From: Mesorhizobium sp. B2-4-15
GTDB taxonomy: Bacteria > Pseudomonadota > Alphaproteobacteria > Rhizobiales > Rhizobiaceae
Reading direction: 5' to 3'
Assembly (NCBI RefSeq): GCF_006658505.1
Contig: NZ_VFUZ01000006.1
Location: 186,001-250,000, forward strand
DNA: 64,000 nt
The translations under genes were made by a program, and so were the position numbers. Below, piece by piece: positions 54,689 to 63,700 of this stretch. The notes beneath the pieces are model-generated. The model was not told the origin of the DNA and did no database searches. It saw only the letters and a list, made by a program, of their open reading frames with translations. Positions within the stretch are counted from its first letter, which is position 1. Every line of letters starts with the position of its first letter.

Positions 54689-56962
54689 ATGAGGTACACC
54701 GCAGCGCACTGGGGCGTTTATCGGATCGGCGATGACGGTGGCCTTACGCCTGTTGAAACGGACGCGGCACCGTCGCGTATCGGCCGGGGCTGGCAAAGCG
54801 CGGTCAATCACGAGGGCACCCGGATTGCTGCGCCGGTTGTTCGCAAAGGCTGGCTTGAAGGGGATAAGGGCGCCGGAAGATCCGACGACAGTTTTGTCGA
54901 GGTCAGCTGGGACCAGGCGATTTTGATCGCCGGCCGGGAACTCGACCGTGTGCGGACCGAATTCGGGAATGGATCGATCTTTGGCGGTTCCTACGGGTGG
55001 GCCAGCGCCGGGCGCTTCCATCATGCCATGGGACATATGCGTCGGTTCTTGAACCTTATCGGCGGCTCGGTCTCGAAAGTGAACACCTATTCCTCGGGCG
55101 CGGCCGAAGTGATCTTGCCGCGCATCACCGGATTTACCAACCACCACCTGATCCATGAAATGACGAGCTGGCAACTCGTCGCCGAAAACTGCACGCTGCT
55201 GGTCGCCTTCGGTGGCATCTCGGCCCATACGGCGCAAGTCGACCCCGGCGGTTCGTGCCGCCACGAGATTTCCGATTGGCTGGCTCAGATGGCCACGGGC
55301 AAGACCCGACTGGTTTCTGTCGCCCCTCGACAAGGCGACCTGCCCGGCGCGGAATGGATCTCCATCCGGCCGGGCACCGACACTGCGATGATGCTCGCCC
55401 TGTCGCATGAGTTGCTGGCTGGCGATCTGCAGGACGAGGTCTTCCTGGCTCGTTACACCAGCGGTTGGCTACAATACCGGGATTACCTCCTCGGGGAGAC
55501 CGACGGCCAGGTCAAAGACGCCGACTGGGCCGCTCCCATCTGCGATATCCGGGCCGATGTGATCCGCTCTCTGGCGCATCGCATGGCCAGGGAACGCACG
55601 ATGATCAGCGTGGCGTGGGGGCTGCAGCGGGCCGACCATGGCGAGCAACCGGTCTGGGCCGGGCTGGCTCTCGCTGCGATGCTCGGCCAGATGGCGGATC
55701 CCGGTACTGGCTTCGCCTTTGGTTACGGGTCGACGGCGCCAATCGGCAGGCCCATCAGGGATATATCGTGGCCCGCAGTGTCACAGGGCAAGAACCCTGT
55801 TGCCGACTTCATTCCGGTGGCGCGCATCACCGACATGCTGCTCAATCCCGGAGAGACCTATACCTATGACGGTGAAACAAGGACTTACCCGGATATCCGC
55901 CTGATCGTCTGGACCGGTGGCAATCCGTTTCACCACCATCAGGATCTGAATCGGCTGGACCGCGCATGGAGGCGCCCGGAAACGATCATCGTGGCGGAGC
56001 ACAGCTGGACTGCCACCGCGCGGCGCGCCGATATCGTCCTACCCGCGACGACGCCGTTGGAACGCGACGATTTCATGCTGAACCGGGCCGACGAAACCAT
56101 GTTCTTCATGACGCAGTACCAAAAGCCTTATGGCCAGGCATTAGACGATTTCGAAATATTCCAGCGCCTGGCGCGTCACTTCGATTTGGAAGAAGCCTTT
56201 ACACTCGGCCGCGACACCGATGGCTGGCTGCGCGCCATGTGGCAGGATGTGTCCGCAATGGCGACCGACAATGGTTTTCATCTGCCGGAATTCGATCAGT
56301 TCCGCAAAAAGGGTCAATGCAGCCTGCCGGCGTCAATTCCACCCAAGATGTTTCTCGGCGCCTTTATGGCCGATCCGGAGGCCAATCCCCTGGCGACTGA
56401 ATCCGGCAAGATCACAATTTTCAACCAGACAATCGCCGACATGAAACTCGATGACTGCCCGGGTCATCCGAGCTGGCAAAAGCCGATCGAAAGCCTTATC
56501 GAAGCCGGCGAAGGAACGTTGCACCTGATCTCCGGACAGCCCGCGACGCGGTTGCACAGCCAGAACGACATGGGCGCCGAAGCACAGGCTTCGAAGATCA
56601 AGGGACGAGAGCCCTGCGACATGCATCCTCAGACGGCGGCGGCGCATGGCATCGAGGAAGGTGACCTGGTTCGCATCTACAATGAGCGTGGCGCCTGTCT
56701 TGCCGGCGTCAGGCTTGATCCCGGGCTGCGTTCCGATTGCATTTCGCTGGCGACGGGAGCGTGGTTCGATCCACAGATCGTCGACGGACAGCTGCTGGAC
56801 GTGCATGGAAACCCAAACACGCTGACGCTCGACAAGGGGTGCTCGGGACTGAGCCAGGGAACGGCGGCGCATACGACGCTGGTGCGCATGGAGCGATGGT
56901 CCGGTCCGGTTCCCGACCTGACCGTCAATCGGCCGCCCCGCATTAGCCCTTTGATAAACTGA
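54689..56962 (+). CDS. Molybdopterin oxidoreductase, DMSO-reductase family (copy 1)
   Basis: 757 residues from ATG 54689, behind GGGGGA; an upstream in-frame extension lies in the dehydrogenase gene. No N-terminal Cys cluster and no signal peptide, so a cytoplasmic, Fe-S-free enzyme of the BisC/TorA/DMSO reductase group. The Mo site is expected at GGSYGWASAGRFHHA (Ser about 106). Others: WTGGNPFHHHQDLNRL, EHSWTATARRADIVLPATTPLE and LISGQPATRLHSQND. It is very similar throughout to the next gene. Partner electron carrier not visible; substrate unknown, possibly an S- or N-oxide or a polyol/aldehyde. Confidence 0.88.
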   Translation: MRYTAAHWGVYRIGDDGGLTPVETDAAPSRIGRGWQSAVNHEGTRIAAPVVRKGWLEGDKGAGRSDDSFVEVSWDQAILIAGRELDRVRTEFGNGSIFGGSYGWASAGRFHHAMGHMRRFLNLIGGSVSKVNTYSSGAAEVILPRITGFTNHHLIHEMTSWQLVAENCTLLVAFGGISAHTAQVDPGGSCRHEISDWLAQMATGKTRLVSVAPRQGDLPGAEWISIRPGTDTAMMLALSHELLAGDLQDEVFLARYTSGWLQYRDYLLGETDGQVKDADWAAPICDIRADVIRSLAHRMARERTMISVAWGLQRADHGEQPVWAGLALAAMLGQMADPGTGFAFGYGSTAPIGRPIRDISWPAVSQGKNPVADFIPVARITDMLLNPGETYTYDGETRTYPDIRLIVWTGGNPFHHHQDLNRLDRAWRRPETIIVAEHSWTATARRADIVLPATTPLERDDFMLNRADETMFFMTQYQKPYGQALDDFEIFQRLARHFDLEEAFTLGRDTDGWLRAMWQDVSAMATDNGFHLPEFDQFRKKGQCSLPASIPPKMFLGAFMADPEANPLATESGKITIFNQTIADMKLDDCPGHPSWQKPIESLIEAGEGTLHLISGQPATRLHSQNDMGAEAQASKIKGREPCDMHPQTAAAHGIEEGDLVRIYNERGACLAGVRLDPGLRSDCISLATGAWFDPQIVDGQLLDVHGNPNTLTLDKGCSGLSQGTAAHTTLVRMERWSGPVPDLTVNRPPRISPLIN

Positions 56963-57014
56963 AGCGTGAACTTATGAGCACGCTCAACCGCCTGGAAAAT
57001 TCGCGGGAGACGAC

Positions 57015-59288
57015 ATGAGGTATACTGCGGCCCACTGGGGCGCTTATCAGATCGGCGATGACGGGCTCATTGCCCCCATCAACGGTGACGTGGCGCCATC
57101 GCGTATCGGCCGGGGCTGGCAAAGCGCTGCCAGCCACAAGGGCACCAGGATTGCGTCGCCTGTTGTTCGCAAGGGGTGGCTGGACGGGGACAGGGGTGCC
57201 GGAAGGTCTGACGACAGCTTCGTTGAGGTCAGTTGGGACAAGGCGATTTCGCTCGTCGGCCAGGAACTCGACCGCGTGCGAACCAGGTACGGAAACGGGT
57301 CGATCTTCGGCGGATCCTACGGGTGGTCGAGCGCCGGGCGCTTTCATCACGCCCAGGGGCAAATGCGGCGATTCCTTAACCTCATCGGCGGCTCGGTTTC
57401 AAAGAAGGACGCCTATTCCTTCGCTGCTGCCGAAGTGCTCCTGCCTCGCCTGACCGGATTTTCCAATCACATCCTTAGCGAGCAGATGACGAGCTGGTCG
57501 CACGTCACCGAGAATTGCACGCTCCTCGTCGCATTCGGTGGCATCTCCGTCCACACGGCGCAGGTGGATTCCGGCGGCACGTCCCGGCATGAAGTGGATG
57601 ACTGGTTGTCTGACATGGCCAACGGCAAGACCAAACTTGTCTCTGTCGCCCCGCGACAAGGCGACCTGCCCGGCGCGGAGTGGATCTCCATCCGACCAGG
57701 TACCGATACGGCAATGATGCTGGCCCTGTCGCATGAACTGCTGGCCAATGATCTGCAGCACGAGGCGTTCCTGGCGCGCTACACCAGCGGCTGGCCGCAG
57801 TACCGATCCTATCTTCTGGGAGAGGCCGACGGCCAGGCAAAGCATGCCGACTGGGCCGCGCCGATCTGCGATATCCCGGCGGATGTCATCCGCGCCCTGG
57901 CAAAGCGGATGGCTGCGGAGCGCACGATGATAAGCGTGTCCTGGGCTCTCCAGCGCGCCGACCATGGAGAGCAGCCCCTCTGGGCAGGACTGGCGCTCGC
58001 TGCGATGCTGGGCCAGATGGCGCGTCCCGGCCTGGGCTTTGGTTTCGGCTACGGGTCGACAACGCCGATCGGCAGGCCTATGCGCGACATCCCTTGGCCA
58101 GCCCTGCCACAAGGCAAAAACCCGGTAACGGATTTCATTCCGGTCGCGCGCATTACCGACATGCTGCTCCACCCCGGAGAGACCTATACCTACGACGGTG
58201 AAACCAGAACGTACCCGGATATCCGCCTGATATTCTGGACGGGAGGCAATCCGTTCCATCACCATCAGGATCTGAACAGGCTGGATCGCGCATGGAGGCG
58301 ACCGGACACGATCATCGTGAATGAGCACAGCTGGACCGCCACAGCCCGACGCGCCGATATCGTTCTGCCCGCGACGACGCCTCTTGAACGCCACGATATA
58401 ATGCTGAACAGGCGTGACAAGACCATCCTCTACATGTCGCCGGCACACCGTCCTTATGGTCAGGCAATGGATGATTTCCAGATATTCGGGCGGCTGGCGC
58501 GTCACTTCGATGTCGAGGAAGCCTTTACGCTCGGCCGCGACACGATTGGCTGGTTGCGGGCGATGTGGCAGGACTCACGCGCAGTAGCCAGGGACCGCGG
58601 CTATGAGCTGCCGGAATTCGATGAATTCCGCGAGAAGGGTCGCTTCGACCTCCCCGGCTCGATTGCGCCGATGATGTTTCTGGGCAAGTTCATGGCCGAT
58701 CCCGTCGCCAATCCGCTGGCGACGGAGTCAGGTAAGATCACGCTTTTCAATCAGACGATCGCCGACATGAAGCTGGAGGACTGCCCAGGCCATCCGGTCT
58801 GGAGAAAGCCGATCGAAAGCCTGATCGATGCCGCCGAGGGCGAATACCACCTGATCTCAGGTCAGCCGCAGACAAGGTTGCACAGCCAGAATGACATGGG
58901 CTCCGAAGCGCAGGCCTCCAAGATCAAGGGCCGCGAGCCCTGCGACATGCATCCGCTGACGGCGGCGGCGCATGGCATTGCCGAAGGGGACGTGGTTCGC
59001 ATCTACAACCAGCGTGGCGCGTGCCTTGCCGGCGTAAGGCTCGATCCGCGCCTGCGCCCAGATTGCATCTGCCTGGCGACAGGGGCGTGGTTCGATCTGC
59101 AAATCGTCGACGGCCAGCCCTTGGATGTGCATGGCAACCCGAACACCCTGACGCTGGACAAGGGTTGCTCTGGCCTGAGCCAGGGAACGGCGTCGCATAC
59201 GACACTGGTGCGCATCGAGCGCTGGTCTGCTCCGGTTCCGGAACTCACGGTCAATCGGTCGCCACGGATCGCGCCCCTGGCTCGCTGA
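57015..59288 (+). CDS. Molybdopterin oxidoreductase, DMSO-reductase family (copy 2)
   Basis: 757 residues, the same length as the preceding gene and clearly its tandem duplicate (MRYTAAHWGAYQIGDDG, GGSYGWSSAGRFHHA, WTGGNPFHHHQDLNRL, LISGQPQTRLHSQND). The alignment has no length differences I can see; changes are scattered substitutions such as the residue before the Mo Ser and the segment after LERHDIMLNRRDKTILYMSP. GGGAGA precedes the ATG 52 bases after the first copy's stop. It is the last gene of the operon before a strong hairpin. Confidence 0.88.
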   Translation: MRYTAAHWGAYQIGDDGLIAPINGDVAPSRIGRGWQSAASHKGTRIASPVVRKGWLDGDRGAGRSDDSFVEVSWDKAISLVGQELDRVRTRYGNGSIFGGSYGWSSAGRFHHAQGQMRRFLNLIGGSVSKKDAYSFAAAEVLLPRLTGFSNHILSEQMTSWSHVTENCTLLVAFGGISVHTAQVDSGGTSRHEVDDWLSDMANGKTKLVSVAPRQGDLPGAEWISIRPGTDTAMMLALSHELLANDLQHEAFLARYTSGWPQYRSYLLGEADGQAKHADWAAPICDIPADVIRALAKRMAAERTMISVSWALQRADHGEQPLWAGLALAAMLGQMARPGLGFGFGYGSTTPIGRPMRDIPWPALPQGKNPVTDFIPVARITDMLLHPGETYTYDGETRTYPDIRLIFWTGGNPFHHHQDLNRLDRAWRRPDTIIVNEHSWTATARRADIVLPATTPLERHDIMLNRRDKTILYMSPAHRPYGQAMDDFQIFGRLARHFDVEEAFTLGRDTIGWLRAMWQDSRAVARDRGYELPEFDEFREKGRFDLPGSIAPMMFLGKFMADPVANPLATESGKITLFNQTIADMKLEDCPGHPVWRKPIESLIDAAEGEYHLISGQPQTRLHSQNDMGSEAQASKIKGREPCDMHPLTAAAHGIAEGDVVRIYNQRGACLAGVRLDPRLRPDCICLATGAWFDLQIVDGQPLDVHGNPNTLTLDKGCSGLSQGTASHTTLVRIERWSAPVPELTVNRSPRIAPLAR

Positions 59289-59306
59289 CACTGCGGCCTG
59301 AAATGC

Positions 59307-59348
59307 GAAAGAGCCCATTCGAGCTTTCAAGCTCGAACGGGCTCTTTC
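59307..59348. terminator. Long bidirectional hairpin terminator
   Basis: GAAAGAGCCC, one unpaired A, TTCGAGCTT, a 2-base loop (TC), AAGCTCGAA, one C and GGGCTCTTTC form two stem blocks of 10 and 9 bp with only one mismatch. It lies between the molybdoenzyme gene (stop 59288) and the converging dehydrogenase gene (stop 59453). The A-rich and T-rich ends suit termination in both directions. Confidence 0.75.
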
Positions 59349-59452
59349 AGTTTAAACAGCTTAAGTCTCCGGCTTCCGGGAGATACTGCGGGCGCCGACG
59401 CCCGATCAACTGCGGCAATGACGCGAGATGATCGGGTACGATGCTCCGACGC

Positions 59453-60586
59453 TCAGTCGTAGTGGGGGATGACCCAAGGCGTTCCCGCCGGCTGCGGGAC
59501 GTCCACCCAGCGGCGTTCATTCATACCGGTATAGGCCGCGTGCATGACCTCCAGATTGTGGATACCGTCATCCAGCGTGCAGAGTGCGATGCCCGGCTCT
59601 TCCCCGTGGAGCACGCGTGAAAAAGCCCTCATCTGGTTGAGGTACGGATTGCGGTGCGGCGGATAGAGGTGATGCCAACCGTCCGGCTTCTGAGTCGAAT
59701 GTATGCCCTTTGTGCGAGGGCGCAGATAGTCGCGCATCTCCTCCGGCAGATCCGGAGCCTCAATGCTCGAGAATACCGTCAAGGGCCCCGTGGTCGCGCC
59801 ACCAACTGTCGATTGGGACAGGTGAAGGGAGCCCTTCGTGCCGTAAAGTTCGGTCGTGAAATGGAGGAGCGGCGAGAAGCGATCGGATGTGAACGTTCCG
59901 GAAGCGCCGTTCGACATCTCGGCGACCAGGTTTACATTGTCGTCCACCGCCTTCGGCATGAAGACGTGACGCAGGCTCGACGCCACCGAATTGTACTGGC
60001 CGCCGATGAGATAGCGCACCAGGTCAACCGAGTGGATCGTGATGTCCATCATCGACGCGCCGCCGGAAATCTCGAGGTTCCAGCGATAGTCGTCGATCGA
60101 AACGACATCCCAGCTGTGCGAGAACACGTTGCGGAACGTGAAGACATCGCCCAGCACGCCAGCCTGTACGATCTTCCGCGCCAAAATGGAGGCATCCCAG
60201 CACCGTTCATTGTGACCGACCCTGACGACAGTCCCGGCCTTGGCGCACGCATCCTTGATCTTCAGCGCGCTTTCCATATTGTGCGCCACCGGCTTTTCCA
60301 GCAGCATGTGCTTTCCGGCCTGGGCGGCTGCCACGGCCACGTCCTGATGAAAACGGTTCGGCACCGCGACGATGACCACATCGATAGAAGGATCGGCCAA
60401 CACCGCGTCGGGATTGCTCGATGTCTGGGCGACACCGTATTTCGCCGCCGCCGCCTCGGCCTTTTCGGCCACGACATCGCAAATAACGGCCATTCTCAGC
60501 CCGTCCGTTTTCTGGACCGCCTCGATGTGCCGGCCTCCGATCAGGCCCGACCCGATCAGTGCGACATTCATTTCTGCTTTTTTCAT
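59453..60586 (-). CDS. Gfo/Idh/MocA-type dehydrogenase
   Basis: 377 residues. NAD(P) loop LIGSGLIGGRHIEAVQ, VIVAVPNRFHQDV, the EKP motif in LLEKPVAHNMES, then ISGGASMMDITIHSVDLVRYL with the conserved His/Asp, and a closing WVIPHYD. The RBS GGAGTAGGA lies before ATG 60586. It is the intact paralogue of the frameshifted gene at 42541-43663. In inositol and related cyclitol pathways such enzymes oxidise a ring hydroxyl; neighbours here are an epimerase and an IolD-like hydrolase. Confidence 0.9.
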   Translation of the reverse strand: MKKAEMNVALIGSGLIGGRHIEAVQKTDGLRMAVICDVVAEKAEAAAAKYGVAQTSSNPDAVLADPSIDVVIVAVPNRFHQDVAVAAAQAGKHMLLEKPVAHNMESALKIKDACAKAGTVVRVGHNERCWDASILARKIVQAGVLGDVFTFRNVFSHSWDVVSIDDYRWNLEISGGASMMDITIHSVDLVRYLIGGQYNSVASSLRHVFMPKAVDDNVNLVAEMSNGASGTFTSDRFSPLLHFTTELYGTKGSLHLSQSTVGGATTGPLTVFSSIEAPDLPEEMRDYLRPRTKGIHSTQKPDGWHHLYPPHRNPYLNQMRAFSRVLHGEEPGIALCTLDDGIHNLEVMHAAYTGMNERRWVDVPQPAGTPWVIPHYD

Positions 60587-60684
60587 ATAGTCCTACTCCC
60601 GAAGGTCTTGCCGCCTGCGAATCTTCGCTACGGATTGTGAAAGCGAACCGGGCGATCCCCCGGGGATTTGTCTAAGCGTCCGGA

Positions 60685-61509
60685 TCAAATCCCCAGATCG
60701 CGCAGGAACTTGCGCGAGCTGTCGAGGACTTCCATCGGGCTCAGCTTCCAGCCGAAATAGTTGGCTTCGTATTCGATCGTCATGGCGCCATCATATCCGA
60801 TTTTCGATAGTGCGGAGATCAACGCCGGAAAATCGACCTCGCCCTCTCCCAATGGCGGAAAGGAGAAGTTGGGAAACCGCCCCTTGGCGTCCTTGATGTG
60901 CACATGCCGGATGCTGTCCGCCAATCTCTCGACAGCCTTGGCCGGATCCTCGCCGATTGCAACGAAGTGGCTGGGGTCGAAATTGACATAGAGTTTTTGC
61001 GGGGCCAGTTCCTCGATCAACTGCTCGTAGCGCGCGGTCTGCGGATACATATGCGGCGCGCATGATTCCAGCCCGACCGAGATGCCCCGGGCTTCGGCTT
61101 GCCTGAGGATTTCCCGCCAAGTCTCGATAAAGATATCGAACATCTCGTCTTCGGACTTGCCGGGGTAGGGCTTGGACGAGCAGAGGTGGACATAGTCGAC
61201 GTCCATCACCTTGACGCGATCGAGCATCCGCGTGACGTAGTCGAGGCCCCGCAAGCGCTCCGCGTCGTCCTTGGCGAAGAAATAGAAGTTCGAGCTGACC
61301 GCGGGGATTCCGAGGCCCGCCTCGCGGACGGTGCCTGCCAGCCTGCGACATTCGTCAACCGGCGTTTCGGCCGTCATGTGCGGCGCGAATTTCGAGGGAA
61401 TACCATCGCAATTGATGGCGAGGTCGGTGTACCCGGCCTTGACGACCTCGGCGGCCGCCTCGGCAAGAGGCAGTTCGGACAGCATCGTACTGTAGTAACT
61501 TGCACGCAT
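60685..61509 (-). CDS. Sugar-phosphate isomerase/epimerase (IolE/IolH-like TIM barrel)
   Basis: 274 residues of the AP endonuclease 2-type TIM barrel. Metal ligands are expected in VGLESCAPHMYP, VNFDPSHFVAIG, RHVHIKDAKGRFP and MTIEYEANYFG. It fits IolE/IolH/IolI-like dehydratases or isomerases that act on inosose or keto sugars. It lies between an IolD-like gene and a Gfo/Idh dehydrogenase in a leftward set, so cyclitol catabolism is likely. Confidence 0.82.
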   Translation of the reverse strand: MRASYYSTMLSELPLAEAAAEVVKAGYTDLAINCDGIPSKFAPHMTAETPVDECRRLAGTVREAGLGIPAVSSNFYFFAKDDAERLRGLDYVTRMLDRVKVMDVDYVHLCSSKPYPGKSEDEMFDIFIETWREILRQAEARGISVGLESCAPHMYPQTARYEQLIEELAPQKLYVNFDPSHFVAIGEDPAKAVERLADSIRHVHIKDAKGRFPNFSFPPLGEGEVDFPALISALSKIGYDGAMTIEYEANYFGWKLSPMEVLDSSRKFLRDLGI

Positions 61510-61701
61510 CTTCTTCTACCTCATTTGCGTAGGCGGGCGCTCGAAGGCGCTCGGAAGTTTGTGGAACATCAATCCCGAGTATGCTGGATACGCGTCCACA
61601 CCAAGACAAGATTTCGGTCGCCTTCACCCAGCTGCGCTACCCGAACGCGGCTCGGAAGCCCGGGGCCCAACATGCTGCAGGACGCCGGCTTTCGACCAAG
61701 G

Positions 61702-63576
61702 TCACAAGACCTGGTTTCTGTACTCGCGCTCGACGTCTTCGACCTGCACGCCGATGTTCCAGCGGCCATAAGTGCCGACACTGGAGCTTCCGACATGATC
61801 CCAGACGACCGGAACGTGCACCAGCGACAGACCTTTGTGCGCATGGGCCTCGGCCAGGGCTGAACGCAGTTCCTCGGGCGACGTGCCACCATCGACGAAA
61901 TGCAGGCCCGATATTGCCCGGCACAGGCTACGATAGTCGACGGCCACGGAGTCGGATGTCTGGAATTCCGCGCCGTACTGCTTGCGCTGCAACCCGGTGA
62001 TCGAGCTCATCCGCCTGTTGTCGAGGACGACGAGCGCTCCGTTCACGCCGTGTTCGAGGCCATCGATCAAGGCCTGAGGGTTCATCCAGAACGAACCGTC
62101 GCCTGAAATCGCCATCGTGTAATTCGGGTTGTCGGCAATGGCCGAGGCGACAAGACCGCTGACCCCGAATCCCATGAAGGATGCGCCGCCATCCGAGATC
62201 GACTGGCCGACCTCATCGTCCTCGCAGACCTGAAGTGAATTGGATTGCACGTCGCCAGCGTCGAACAGTTTGGTGATGTTGTGGCTTTTGGCGAAATCGA
62301 CGACTGCCTTCAACGCTGCCGGTTGGGTCAGCACTTCACGCTGCCAGATCTCGTCGCGACGGGTGGCGTTGGCATAGTTCCTTGCGCGAAGGTCTGCCCA
62401 TTCCTTCTTCTTGGCGCCGCATTCCTTCAGCCACGCCTCGGCGCGGGCGGCGCAAATGCCGCGCGTTGCGCAGACTTCGCCCAGTTTCTCGAGGGTGCGC
62501 CCGACATCGCCGATCAGGCATGTCGTCCGGTTGTAGTGCGACACGTCCTCGACTTCGGCGTTGATGTTGATGACCTCCTTCGCCGAGGTGTAGCCGATGC
62601 CCGAACAGTCGGTCTGGCAGACCGCGCGCGATCCGATGACGATGACGAGCTCGGCTTGGGCGGCGGCGTAGTTTCCCGACAGCGTGCCCTTGGTGCCGCT
62701 GATATGCATGTGATTTGGGTGAGCGTCGGGCATCAGGCCCTGGCTGATGGGCGAGATGACGACGGTGGCACCGATATTTTCGGCGAACCGGCGCACCTGC
62801 GCCGCGGCGGCCCTGGCGCCGCCGCCGGCCTTGATCACCACGCGGTCATAGCGCGCGATGACATCTGCTGCGGCTTCGATCTGGTTCTGGGAGGCGGGGC
62901 CGAGGTCGAATTCCGGCCTTTCCGGAAAGGCCGCGAGATTGATGTCCTGGATCATCGCCGGCTGGATGTTCATCGGCATGTGAATGTAGAACGGACCGGC
63001 ATTGTTGGGATGGTTGACGCGCACCGCGCCGCGACGAAGGACGTCGCGCATCGCCGCCGGCGTGTGGACGAAATAGCTTTCGCCGGCGATCGCCGTCATT
63101 TTCGCGAAGGTCTGCTGCTCCTTCTTGCGGATCTGCTGGAAATTATAGCCCTCGCGCAGCGTCGTTTCATCGCCATAGATGTGATAGACGCCGACGCCAT
63201 TGGTGATCGCGGTAAGCGAGCCGGCAAGCGCCAGCATGGCGCCCGGTCCGATGGAGGTAACCAAGGCAGGAACTTCGCCATATTGCCAACGCAACGCCGT
63301 TGCGGCATGCGCCATTTCGCACTCATTTCGAAAATTATATGTTTCTGTTACGCCAGAATCCGAATATACTCTCAGAACTTCTCCGATATCTGTAGAGCCA
63401 TGTCCAAAAACTACAAGAAACTTACGGACGCCTTGCTTAACCAGCCCAATTATAAGCGCCTCGCATGCGTTAATTGTTTGGATAGATTCTAAAGAGCCAT
63501 TTCGTATAGCTTGATTTATTCCTCCAGACTTTGCGATCGCAGCGGCTCTTTTCTGCATTCCTGTTATCATGTGCAT
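61702..63576 (-). CDS. iolD: IolD-like ThDP-dependent trihydroxycyclohexane-1,2-dione hydrolase
   Basis: 624 residues from ATG 63576 behind AGGAGG. The order is ThDP-PYR with FGHGSTDIGEVLRVYSDSG and FRNECEMAHAATAL (catalytic Glu), a central domain, and ThDP-PP with AISGDGSFWMNPQALIDGL...VVLDNRRMSSITG. IolD opens the ring diketone made during myo-inositol breakdown. The usual iolB/C/E are not all in view, so the substrate may be a related cyclitol. The first 90 codons (63310-63576) are visibly AT-richer with atypical codons, as if joined from another source. Confidence 0.85.
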   Translation of the reverse strand: MHMITGMQKRAAAIAKSGGINQAIRNGSLESIQTINACEALIIGLVKQGVRKFLVVFGHGSTDIGEVLRVYSDSGVTETYNFRNECEMAHAATALRWQYGEVPALVTSIGPGAMLALAGSLTAITNGVGVYHIYGDETTLREGYNFQQIRKKEQQTFAKMTAIAGESYFVHTPAAMRDVLRRGAVRVNHPNNAGPFYIHMPMNIQPAMIQDINLAAFPERPEFDLGPASQNQIEAAADVIARYDRVVIKAGGGARAAAAQVRRFAENIGATVVISPISQGLMPDAHPNHMHISGTKGTLSGNYAAAQAELVIVIGSRAVCQTDCSGIGYTSAKEVININAEVEDVSHYNRTTCLIGDVGRTLEKLGEVCATRGICAARAEAWLKECGAKKKEWADLRARNYANATRRDEIWQREVLTQPAALKAVVDFAKSHNITKLFDAGDVQSNSLQVCEDDEVGQSISDGGASFMGFGVSGLVASAIADNPNYTMAISGDGSFWMNPQALIDGLEHGVNGALVVLDNRRMSSITGLQRKQYGAEFQTSDSVAVDYRSLCRAISGLHFVDGGTSPEELRSALAEAHAHKGLSLVHVPVVWDHVGSSSVGTYGRWNIGVQVEDVEREYRNQVL

Positions 63577-63700
63577 TTTTCATCCTCCTGCGGCCTGCGA
63601 TTGACAAGATGTCGAAGCGATGCATTAATGTCAACAGGGTTGCGATATAAACAACAAACACGCACCCTTACCTGATGGACCCAATGGGAAGGAAAACCAC

